Part shown: in pieces, positions 1-7,425 of the stretch
Position numbering within the stretch: position 1 is the stretch's first letter
Layout of the letters: the number at the start of each line of letters is the position of its first letter
NCBI GenBank assembly: GCA_964546285.1
Contig: CAZJJK010000049.1
Span: forward strand, 1 to 22,991
DNA length: 22,991 nt
Direction of reading: 5' to 3'
Source: CAZJJK01 sp964546285
GTDB lineage: Bacteria; Spirochaetota; Spirochaetia; Treponematales; Breznakiellaceae
The notes under the pieces: model-generated
Told to the model about the DNA's origin: nothing
Databases searched by the model: none
Seen by the model: only the letters and a program-made list of their open reading frames with translations
Translations under genes and position numbers: made by a program

Positions 1-1146
1 AGGATAAAGGAAGCGCATTTGGAGGAAGACGCTGGCAAAATGATTCATGCTGGTGGCGTTACTTTATTAGACTATAACCGAGCCGGCGTATCGCTTTTAG
101 AGGTTGTCACCGAACCGGATTTTAAGACAGGCGAGGAAGCTGAACGCTTTCTCCGTCTTTTACGCCGAACAGTCCGGTATTTAGGTGTAAGCGATGGCAA
201 TATGGAGGAAGGCTCGCTACGTTGCGACGCTAACGTGTCAATCAATGTGGAAGGCGCTGGGCTAGGGCGAAAGGTTGAAATAAAGAACCTAAATTCGGCG
301 CGCTTTGTTCGCTTGGGTTTAGAGTATGAAATAAAACGTCAAAGCGCTGTTTTGGATGACAATTGCCATATTTCTCAGGAAACTAGACTTTGGAACGAAA
401 ATCGTGATCAGACCGAGGTTTTGCGATCAAAGGAAAACGCCAACGATTATCGCTATTTCCCAGAACCGGATCTTCCCCCCTTTATCGTTGATAGGCATTT
501 CGCTGAACAGGTGGAGAGCGCCCTCGTTGAGCTCCCCGCCGAAAAGGAGGAACGTTTTCGGAGCAGATACGCTCTTTCTGAAAACCAAATAACACTATTA
601 TGCGAGGAACGCGCTGTCGCTGATTATTTTGAGGACGCCGTCACGAAATTAACGGACGCGTTGATAATAAAAGCCGAGGACGGCGGGGTTCTACAAGAAA
701 AAGAAGCCGCTGAGCGCGTCTATGCCTGGCTGTCTTCAGACGTTCGCCGATTAATGAAGAAGGACACTATCGCGAACAACGCGATTGGTTCTTTCAGGCT
801 AACGAGCACCAGATTAGCTTCTTTAGTAGCTCTGTTGGTTGAAGGACGTTTATCCGGAAAATTGGCGAAACAAGTTTTGGAGCTGGTGGTGGCTAATGAT
901 ATGGAGCCAGAAGCGATAGTGAAAGATCGGGGTTGGGAACTTATTTCCGATGAGGCGCTTATCAGAAAAGCCGTGGATCAAGCCTGCGACGCTGAAGCTG
1001 AAGCGTTCACAGCCGCGGTAAAAGGCGAAGCTAAACTTGTCTCATACCTTATTGGAAAGACGATAGCCGCATCGGGCGGACGCGCCGAGCCTAATCTTGT
1101 CCGGCGTTTGGTAACGGAAAAAATAGCGTCCGCCGCGCGTTCTTAG
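1..1146 (+). CDS. gatB: Aspartyl/glutamyl-tRNA amidotransferase subunit B, 3' part
   Basis: GatB activates and amidates misacylated Asp-tRNA(Asn) or Glu-tRNA(Gln) together with GatA and GatC in the cytoplasm. The reading frame is open from base 1, so the gene is cut by the window edge. About 381 codons are visible and roughly the first 100 residues of a normal ~480-residue GatB are missing. Recognisable family signatures are HLEEDAGK near the start, DYNRAGVSLLEVVTEPD, GNMEEGSLRCDANVS, VEIKNLNS and DYRYFPEPDLPP; the C-terminal third is the helical and YqeY-like tail. The stop codon TAG is part of the Shine-Dalgarno of the next gene, so the two are probably co-transcribed. Its neighbour, a probable non-discriminating AspRS, suggests that its main job here includes making Asn-tRNA. 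The identification is firm. Confidence 0.96.
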   Translation, partial: RIKEAHLEEDAGKMIHAGGVTLLDYNRAGVSLLEVVTEPDFKTGEEAERFLRLLRRTVRYLGVSDGNMEEGSLRCDANVSINVEGAGLGRKVEIKNLNSARFVRLGLEYEIKRQSAVLDDNCHISQETRLWNENRDQTEVLRSKENANDYRYFPEPDLPPFIVDRHFAEQVESALVELPAEKEERFRSRYALSENQITLLCEERAVADYFEDAVTKLTDALIIKAEDGGVLQEKEAAERVYAWLSSDVRRLMKKDTIANNAIGSFRLTSTRLASLVALLVEGRLSGKLAKQVLELVVANDMEPEAIVKDRGWELISDEALIRKAVDQACDAEAEAFTAAVKGEAKLVSYLIGKTIAASGGRAEPNLVRRLVTEKIASAARS

Positions 1147-1154
1147 GAGGAGTC

Positions 1155-2468
1155 ATGCGGATTACCACAAAGGATTTTTTCACTCTTGATGCCGAAGAGC
1201 TTGGTAAACACCATGAACTTAAGGGCTGGGTTCACCGAGTCCGATTTTTTGGAGGCGTTAGTTTTATTCTCCTCCGTGATCGAGGCGGTTTTGTTCAGCT
1301 TGTATTGGAAGGCGATACGGCCAACACGCGAGATCGCGCCTTGACGGTAGAATCAATAATCGCGGTGATTGGTCGCGGGGTCGTCAACGCCAAGGCCCCC
1401 GGCGGTCGTGAACTACGGATTGAGTCTATGACGCTTATTTCCGCGGCTGAAGCTGACCCGCCTTTTCCCATTAATGATGAAGTTTTGCGTTCCGGTTTAG
1501 ACGCGATCTTGGAGAACCGGCCCTTGTCTTTGCGGCATCGGAAAATTCGATCCATCTTTACGGTCCAATCAAGCATTATCGGCGCCTTTGCCGAGTATTT
1601 ACGGGATCGGGATTTTACGGAGATAAAGACCAGTAAGCTGATTGGCGGAATGACGGAGGGCGGGACGGGGCTTTTTGAGGTATCGTACTTTGATACAAAG
1701 GTCTATTTAGCTCAGTCACCGCAATTTTATAAGCAGACTTTGGTAGCGGCTGGTTTGGAAAGGGTGTTTGAGGTCGCGCCGGCGTATCGAGCGGAGAAAC
1801 ATGATACCCCGCGGCATTTGAACGAATACGTTTCACTGGATTTGGAATTGGCCTTTATAGAAAACGAACTGGACCTTATCGATCTGGAACGTGGACTTCT
1901 TTCTCATATTTTTAAGAGGGTCGCTGAAAAAAACGCTGAAGAACTTGCTCTTTGGAATACCAGTGTCCCGGACAGCTTAGCGGTAGCGGCCGCGCCTCTG
2001 CTTTCATATGATCAGGCTTTAAAAATTGCCGCTCGTGAAGATACCGAGGGACATCGGCGTTTCCATGACCTGAACCCAGAAGCGGAAAAACTGCTCTGCG
2101 CTTGGGCTGATAGAGAGTATGCTTGTCCCTTGGTATTCGTTAACGAATTCCCTAAGCGGGAACGCCCTTTTTATACGCATCCAATGGATTCTGGTAAAAC
2201 CCGTAGCTTTGACGCTTTATTTCGTGGTTTGGAAATAACGACTGGCGGGCAGAGAATAAACGATTATCGTCAAATGTTGGATAGTCTTGCCGCGCATGGA
2301 ATGCCCGCCTCGGATATGAAAGACTACCTAGCCATCTTCAAATATGGCTGTCCACCTCATGGCGGTTTCGCTATTGGTCTGGAAAGGCTAACCCAAAAAA
2401 TACTTGGTTTGGCTAATGTAAAAGAGGCTTCTCTTTTTCCGCGTGATCGTAAAAGGATCCGCCCCTGA
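1155..2468 (+). CDS. aspS: Archaeal-type, probably non-discriminating aspartyl-tRNA synthetase
   Basis: A class II aminoacyl-tRNA synthetase of 437 residues that charges tRNA(Asp) and probably tRNA(Asn) with aspartate. It has the N-terminal OB-fold anticodon domain (about 1-105) directly joined to the catalytic domain and lacks the GAD insertion of ordinary bacterial AspRS (~590 residues), so it belongs to the archaeal/AspRS2 type. Motif 2 reads RAEKHDTPRHLNEY and motif 3 ends in the typical FPRDRKRIRP. In this family the non-discriminating enzymes carry His and Pro at two anticodon-recognition positions where discriminating archaeal enzymes carry Trp and Lys. Here these appear to be His27 (GWVHRV) and Pro82 (KAPGG). 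The start ATG follows AGGAGG, which overlaps the gatB stop. Together the two genes form the transamidation route to Asn-tRNA. AsnRS was considered and is less likely, because motif details match AspRS. Confidence 0.88.
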   Translation: MRITTKDFFTLDAEELGKHHELKGWVHRVRFFGGVSFILLRDRGGFVQLVLEGDTANTRDRALTVESIIAVIGRGVVNAKAPGGRELRIESMTLISAAEADPPFPINDEVLRSGLDAILENRPLSLRHRKIRSIFTVQSSIIGAFAEYLRDRDFTEIKTSKLIGGMTEGGTGLFEVSYFDTKVYLAQSPQFYKQTLVAAGLERVFEVAPAYRAEKHDTPRHLNEYVSLDLELAFIENELDLIDLERGLLSHIFKRVAEKNAEELALWNTSVPDSLAVAAAPLLSYDQALKIAAREDTEGHRRFHDLNPEAEKLLCAWADREYACPLVFVNEFPKRERPFYTHPMDSGKTRSFDALFRGLEITTGGQRINDYRQMLDSLAAHGMPASDMKDYLAIFKYGCPPHGGFAIGLERLTQKILGLANVKEASLFPRDRKRIRP

Positions 2469-2690
2469 GAATACATGTAGGCTATTGAGGAGAGTCCACC
2501 TAAACTGGACGCACAGGCTTGTGTAGCGAAGCTTTAATACGCGGTAAAGAAAACTGCCAAGTAAAAAATGAGACTCTGAGAGAGCTTCTTGACAAGGTAA
2601 GCGCCTCTTTTTGTGACGAGTCCGCGATTGTGGAGATAACAAAGCTTCGATACACTATATATAGACAGCTCCCGTATGATATAAAGCGCT

Positions 2691-3071
2691 ATGGATCATC
2701 ATCATCGAAGCTACCATTATATTCTATTCGCGGCGGCGACAGTCCTTGTGCTGGTGGCGGTGCTTTTCCCTGGGGGGAGTGTACCAAAGCTGCCAATGCT
2801 TTTAGGACTAGATAAGATCGCCCATGCTGTCCTGTTTTTTATATGGGCGTTAAGCTTATTGCGCGCATGGCGTTTTGCTCGTCGCTTTTATATCTTGTTG
2901 TTGCTCAGCGGCGTATTCGCTATTGGGACAGAAGTTCTCCAGCTCTTTGTGGAAAAGCGTTCCTTTGACTGGTTTGACGCTGTCGCCGATCTTTTAGGTA
3001 CCTCTCTCGCCTATGGTTTCTTCGTTATTTATAAACGTATAAAGCGTGTAAAAACAAAGCTTTCGGTTTAG
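2691..3071 (+). CDS. VanZ-like integral membrane protein
   Basis: A 126-residue membrane protein of the VanZ-like family. Four hydrophobic segments are visible at about 10-28, 44-60, 66-86 and 97-114. The conserved polar pattern of the family is present: Asp41-Lys42 with His45 after the first segment, Glu81 and Gln84 in the third (EVLQLF), and the acidic series Asp93, Asp96, Asp100 before Gly103. The C-terminus is basic and probably cytoplasmic. No strong Shine-Dalgarno precedes the ATG, but this is the only reasonable start. VanZ itself gives low-level teicoplanin resistance, yet most chromosomal VanZ-like proteins have no proven function, so resistance should not be assumed. It stands alone between the tRNA-charging genes and the hexokinase. 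Confidence 0.85.
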   Translation: MDHHHRSYHYILFAAATVLVLVAVLFPGGSVPKLPMLLGLDKIAHAVLFFIWALSLLRAWRFARRFYILLLLSGVFAIGTEVLQLFVEKRSFDWFDAVADLLGTSLAYGFFVIYKRIKRVKTKLSV

Positions 3072-3078
3072 AGTCAAG

Positions 3079-3121
3079 CTTGCCTGTCAGTAAGAATTTA
3101 TCTTGATGATGGACAGGCAAG
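3079..3121 (+). terminator. Long stem-loop after the VanZ-like gene
   Basis: A perfect 10-bp inverted repeat, CTTGCCTGTC at 3079-3088 and GACAGGCAAG at 3112-3121, encloses 23 bases. These contain a second small hairpin (AAGA/TCTT). It lies just after the VanZ-like stop codon. A short, broken T-run (CGCTTTT) follows, so this is a plausible but weak terminator. It could instead be an mRNA 3'-end stabiliser or a protein-binding site. Confidence 0.5.
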
Positions 3122-3175
3122 ACGCTTTTCAATAACAATAAGACAAGCGCGCTGACGCGGTTTGCGGAGGTCTAG

Positions 3176-4214
3176 ATGAATCCCGGTTTTGATCCTCGGC
3201 TTTTAGCTGATTTCGCTCGTTATTATGGTTTCCATTATGGTGTATGTGACCCGGTAGCTCTCGTTAAAGATCTAGTGATCGAGATGGAACGAGGGCTTCG
3301 CGGCGATAACTCTACTTTGCCTATGCTCCCTTCCTATATTTATCCGCCTGAANNNNNNNNNNNNNNNNNNNNNNNNNNNNNNNNNNNNNNNNNNNNNNNN
3401 NNNNNNNNNNNNNNNNNNNNNNNNNNNNNNNNNNNNNNNNNNNNNNNNNNNNGGTTCCGCTCAAATACCTATCGATGGCGGTTTGCGTCGCGGTGACGAT
3501 CTGTATGGAGTGGAAGCCGGACCGGTTATCGGCTTTATCCTTGGTACCGGCATGAATATCGCCTATCCTGAAAGGCGAATCCCAAAAATTGCTTTTAGTG
3601 ATGACAATTCGCCGCAAATAGTCGTTTGTGAGACGGGTAGCTTCCATACCCGCTATACGGGCCGTTTAGATGAGGAATTCGATGCTACCCTGAAAAATCC
3701 AGGCGCCTATACCTTTGAGAAAACAATGGCTGGCGCTTATTTAGGCCCCCTCTCTCTCTTTATGCTGCAACGCGCCGTGTCTGACGGTGTCCTGCGTTTT
3801 CGCCGTTCCGATGAGCTTTTAGCGTTGAATAGTCTTCCCACCCGGGACCTGAATCATTTTATGCATTCGCCGCTGTCCGGCGAAGGGTACCTTGCCCAAA
3901 TGTTTGAGCGTGATGAACGCGACGCCCTTTCCTCCCTTGTGTTCTTGGTGTCGCTCGTTACCGAAAGGGCGGCATTATTCGCGGCCGCAGCGGTCGCCGC
4001 GGCCGTGGAACGGTCTGGCGGCGGCTTTGATCCCTTTGTTCCTGTTCGTGTCGCGGTTGAGGGAACAACCTATGTCGTCTATAAGGGTATGAGGCAGGCT
4101 TTGGAAGCCAGGCTTCACAGTTTGTTATCCGCTAAAGCGCCTCGTTCTATCGCGGTCGCTACAGTGGAACAGGCTTCGCTAATCGGGGCGGCGGTCGCCG
4201 GTCTTTCTTTGTGA
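3176..4214 (+). CDS. Hexokinase (eukaryote-like family), interrupted by a sequence gap
   Basis: Phosphorylates glucose or other hexoses with ATP at the entry to glycolysis. The gene begins at an ATG preceded by GGAGG at 3166-3170. It shows 59 codons, then 100 Ns, then 253 more codons to the stop. After the gap the sequence matches the large domain of hexokinases: VIGFILGTGMN (phosphate-binding loop), VCETGSF, NPGAYTFEKTMAGAYLG and, near the end, VAVEGTTYVVYKGM, which corresponds to the second nucleotide-binding segment. The gap hides the first glycine-rich ATP loop and the catalytic Asp. Treponemal hexokinases are about 440 residues long, so some 130 codons are probably missing. The two halves are out of frame across exactly 100 Ns, as expected for a gap of arbitrary length, so the gene need not be broken. 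Confidence 0.9.
3353..3452. other. Scaffold gap (100 N) inside the hexokinase gene
   Basis: Exactly 100 Ns, a conventional placeholder length. The flanks share no repeated sequence. Both flanking codon phases end cleanly at the gap edges, so the true missing length should be a multiple of three. From the family length it is probably near 390 bases. Confidence 0.95.
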
Positions 4215-4221
4215 TATAAAC

Positions 4222-4252
4222 AAAGGCAAGCGCGTTCTGGGCTTTCCTTTTT
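4222..4252 (+). terminator. Probable terminator after hexokinase
   Basis: AAAGGCAAGC at 4222-4231 and GCTTTCCTTT at 4241-4250 form a ten-position stem with one C/T mismatch around a nine-base loop, running into a short T-run. It starts a few bases after the hexokinase stop and lies before lon. Confidence 0.5.
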
Positions 4253-4316
4253 AGGCGTAATTTACGATCTTTTAGGCACGCTTTTTCGCGTTTTAACCCA
4301 AATAAGGACGGTTATT

Positions 4317-6863
4317 ATGCCGGATCAGAGTCTTATACCGATAGAACAGATATTACCCAATAAGCTGCATCTCGTAGCTCTTATGGGTAGACCGATTTTC
4401 CCTGGCATCTTCACACCTATAATGATAGGGAATCCCGCTGACGTTAAGGTGATTGATGAAGCCGTTTCGGGTGATGGCCTAATCGGTTTGGTTATGCTAC
4501 TCAATGAAACCGATACGCCTAGCGCCGAGGATCTCTATAAAGTAGGTACGGCCGCTAAAATTGTCAAAAAGATAAATTTACCGGATGGCGGCGTTAATAT
4601 TTTTATTTCGACATTAAAGCGATTTAGGATAAAGAAAGCTCTAAACGCCCAAAATCCAATTGTCGCGGCGGTGGACTATTTGGATGATGAGGAAGACGAT
4701 ACCAACGAGGTTAAGGCCTTAACCCGGGCGCTTATAAGTGAGATGAAGCAGATATCTGAGAATAATCCTTTGTTCTCAGAAGAAATGCGCCTAAATATGA
4801 TAAATATTGATCATCCTGGTAAGATAGCGGATTTTATCGCTAGTATTCTCAATATAGAAAAATCGGAACAGCAACGCATACTAGAAATTATTAATGTCCG
4901 CAAACGGATGGAACAGGTATTGGTTTTCATTAAGAAAGAGCAGGAACTGTTGAAAATACAGAAAAAGATACAAAAAGAGATAAATGAAAAGATAGAAAAG
5001 AGTCAGCGCGAATATTTCTTAAAAGAAGAACTTAAAGCTATAAAGGGCGAGCTCGGAATGACCACTGACGCTAAGTCATCGGAGTATCAGCGCTTTAAGG
5101 AAAAAGTAGATGAATTAAAATTTGAGGGAGAGATCAAGGAAACCGTAGACCAGGAGCTGGAAAAATTTAGTCTGATGGATCCTAACTCTTCCGAATTTAT
5201 CGTTACGCGCAATTATCTCGATGTAATTGTTTCCTTGCCCTGGAATAACCCTAAAAATGAGAGCTTTGATCTTTCACAGGCGGCCGCGATTTTAGAGGAA
5301 GATCATTACGGACTAAAGGACGTTAAGGATCGAATCGTTGAATACCTCGCGGTTAGAAAACTGCGAAAGGATTCCAAGGGGTCTATCGTCTGCCTCGTTG
5401 GTCCCCCCGGTGTCGGCAAAACCTCGGTTGGGCGTTCAATCGCCCGCGCCTTGTCTAAGAGTTTTTTCCGTTTCTCCGTGGGCGGTATGCGCGACGAGGC
5501 TGAAATTAAGGGACATCGCCGTACTTATGTGGGGGCTATGCCTGGCAAGATTATTCAAGGATTAAGGATAGTTAAGTCAAAAGATCCGGTGTTCATGATC
5601 GACGAGATTGATAAGATGGGACAGAGTTTTCAAGGCGATCCATCCAGCGCGCTCTTGGAAGTGTTGGATCCAGAGCAGAATTACGCCTTCCGCGATCATT
5701 ATTTGGATCTCCCCTTCGATGTATCTCATATTTTCTTTATCGTTACCGCGAACACCCTGGACACTATCCCGCCAGCCTTACTGGATCGTATGGAAATAAT
5801 CCAACTCCCTGGGTATATCGATACGGAAAAATTGGAAATAGCCAAACGCTACCTTATACCGAAAAGCCTTGAAAAAAATGGCCTGAGACGTTCTCAGGCT
5901 CGTTATACCCGTGACGCGTTGCTGTTTATAGCCAATGGTTACGCTCGTGAGGCGGGTGTTCGCAACTTTGAGAAAAATTTAGATAAGATCCACCGTAAGA
6001 TAGCCAAACAATTGGTGGAAACCGCGGAGGCCGCCGAAGTCGCGCGAGCCTCAGAGCTAGCGCAAGCCACCAAAGCTGAGTTGGAGTCTTCGGAAGGTTC
6101 TGAGGCCGCTCTAAAAACTAAAGCCTCTAAAAAGGGAGAAGAGCTAGCGGGGGAAGCGGCTTTGTCAGTAGCCGAAACGGTGGATAAAACGATGAAGCCG
6201 ATAAAATCCGGAAAAAGCCCCAAAAAAACCATGGAAAGGTTCGCTTTGGATAAAGCTTCCATTGAGAAACACTTGGGTAAACCCCTTTTTATGGAGGAAG
6301 AAGCTAAAAGGGCTGATAGGCCGGGTATGTCAGTGGGTTTGGCTTGGACCAGTATGGGCGGCGATACACTCGTCATAGAAGCTGTCGCCACACCGGGCAA
6401 AGAGGGGCTCACCCTTACCGGAAAAATGGGCGATGTTATGAAAGAATCCGCCAATATCGCTTATACCTACGTAAGAAAAATCGCGGCGGAAAAATATGAG
6501 CTTGGCGCCGACTGGTTTGAGCATAACCATATACATTTGCATATACCGGAAGGAGCTACACCTAAGGATGGCCCCTCGGCCGGTATTACCATGGCTACAG
6601 CTTTGCTTTCCTTGGTAACCAAACGGGTGATTAAGGATAGAGTTGTCATGACGGGAGAGCTCAGCCTAACGGGCCAAGTCCTGCCGATAGGCGGGCTAAA
6701 GGAAAAAACCATAGCGGCCCGGCGTAATGCGGCCAGAGACGTTATAATTCCCAAGCGGAATATGCGGGACCTTGACGACATTCCGGAACATGTCCGTAAA
6801 GGCTTAAGCTTTCATCCCGTTGAGCGTTTTGAGGATGTGATCGCTCTTGTGTTGCCGGATTGA
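4317..6863 (+). CDS. lon: ATP-dependent Lon protease (endopeptidase La) with an unusual insertion
   Basis: A cytoplasmic hexameric AAA+ protease that unfolds and degrades damaged and regulatory proteins. The 848 residues show the LAN substrate-binding domain (about 15-205), a coiled-coil helical region (about 205-300), the AAA+ module with Walker A GPPGVGKT at 362-369 and Walker B FMIDEID, and the C-terminal protease domain. The catalytic pair is Ser754 in DGPSAG and Lys797 in GGLKEK, 43 residues apart as in E. coli Lon. Between the AAA+ and protease domains (about 567-637) lies an Ala/Glu/Lys/Ser-rich stretch that accounts for the extra length over the 784-residue E. coli enzyme. AAGGA at 4304-4308 serves the ATG. 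The downstream small gene starts right at its stop. No heat-shock operator such as CIRCE was seen upstream. Confidence 0.97.
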   Translation: MPDQSLIPIEQILPNKLHLVALMGRPIFPGIFTPIMIGNPADVKVIDEAVSGDGLIGLVMLLNETDTPSAEDLYKVGTAAKIVKKINLPDGGVNIFISTLKRFRIKKALNAQNPIVAAVDYLDDEEDDTNEVKALTRALISEMKQISENNPLFSEEMRLNMINIDHPGKIADFIASILNIEKSEQQRILEIINVRKRMEQVLVFIKKEQELLKIQKKIQKEINEKIEKSQREYFLKEELKAIKGELGMTTDAKSSEYQRFKEKVDELKFEGEIKETVDQELEKFSLMDPNSSEFIVTRNYLDVIVSLPWNNPKNESFDLSQAAAILEEDHYGLKDVKDRIVEYLAVRKLRKDSKGSIVCLVGPPGVGKTSVGRSIARALSKSFFRFSVGGMRDEAEIKGHRRTYVGAMPGKIIQGLRIVKSKDPVFMIDEIDKMGQSFQGDPSSALLEVLDPEQNYAFRDHYLDLPFDVSHIFFIVTANTLDTIPPALLDRMEIIQLPGYIDTEKLEIAKRYLIPKSLEKNGLRRSQARYTRDALLFIANGYAREAGVRNFEKNLDKIHRKIAKQLVETAEAAEVARASELAQATKAELESSEGSEAALKTKASKKGEELAGEAALSVAETVDKTMKPIKSGKSPKKTMERFALDKASIEKHLGKPLFMEEEAKRADRPGMSVGLAWTSMGGDTLVIEAVATPGKEGLTLTGKMGDVMKESANIAYTYVRKIAAEKYELGADWFEHNHIHLHIPEGATPKDGPSAGITMATALLSLVTKRVIKDRVVMTGELSLTGQVLPIGGLKEKTIAARRNAARDVIIPKRNMRDLDDIPEHVRKGLSFHPVERFEDVIALVLPD

Positions 6864-6865
6864 TC

Positions 6866-7267
6866 ATGTACGTTCACGCGAAAATGAGGGAGTTCGATGA
6901 GAGACTTAAAGCTCTCTTTGATGTGGTTGATCAAGAACTGGAGCTGATGTGGGGTGATCTTCACGCTCTGCATCCCAATCGTCCCGCTTCAGGCGTTACC
7001 GACGATCCCTCTTCTGACGGCTTATTTGAAATAGCGGCGGATTTTACGCCCGGTTATGGCTCTGAGTATGGCCGCGGATATATTATCGCCTTTCGCGTGG
7101 CTACCTTGGAAAGGGTTAAGCAAGCGGATTTTGAGCGGCTTATGTCCATAGCCGCCACCCTGATTGAACGCTATTTGCCCGAATTTTTCCCCGACAGAAG
7201 GATTGATGTAGTTAGGGACGGCGCTCGCTTTAAGCTGATAGGCGATTTTTCTCTGGGAAAAATGTAA
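6866..7267 (+). CDS. Small unknown protein coupled to lon
   Basis: I do not recognise a family. The 133-residue product starts at ATG 6866, two bases after the lon stop; an in-frame TTG at 6860 would overlap the stop. The product looks soluble, with no signal peptide or membrane segment. The N-terminal ~30 residues are helical and acidic (MREFDERLKALFDVVDQELE), the middle is Gly/Tyr-rich (FTPGYGSEYGRGYIIAFRV), and the C-terminal half alternates helix and strand (DFERLMSIAATLIERYLP). Base composition and codon use match lon and thrA, which supports real coding. Being next to lon suggests co-expression, but a role as Lon adaptor or substrate would be speculation. ATG 6884 is an alternative start. 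Confidence 0.7.
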   Translation: MYVHAKMREFDERLKALFDVVDQELELMWGDLHALHPNRPASGVTDDPSSDGLFEIAADFTPGYGSEYGRGYIIAFRVATLERVKQADFERLMSIAATLIERYLPEFFPDRRIDVVRDGARFKLIGDFSLGKM

Positions 7268-7425
7268 GGGCTCTGACGGCGACTGGCGGGATAAAAAGGC
7301 GCTGGCATGCTTGCTCTCCGCGCTCCGCGACCGTTATGGCTTTTTCCCTTGTCTCGACTAGTAGGCGAATATCGATAAATATTCTATGATAACCAGTAAA
7401 ATTGTATATTTATACGGAGAAAGCT

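Noticed and set aside
2485..2690. Resemblance of GAGGAGAGTCC to the 5' part of RNase P RNA
   Set aside because: Only one short block is similar, the space before the VanZ-like gene (about 200 bases) is too short for RNase P RNA, and the other conserved blocks are absent.
2519..2815. Possible 98-codon small gene before the VanZ-like gene
   Set aside because: It needs a TTG start with no Shine-Dalgarno, overlaps the VanZ-like gene by more than 120 bases in another frame and turns into Gly/Ser/Pro-rich nonsense there. The first ~55 residues look protein-like and could be a decayed gene remnant, but no family was recognised.
2691..3071. Reading the VanZ-like gene as a glycopeptide resistance determinant
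   Set aside because: There are no vanHAX or regulatory genes nearby, and chromosomal VanZ-like proteins are widespread without resistance.
5939..6454. Long open frame on the - strand inside lon
   Set aside because: It is the antisense of the Lys/Glu/Ala-rich Lon insertion; Ser/Ala/Leu-rich shadow with no start signal or motif.
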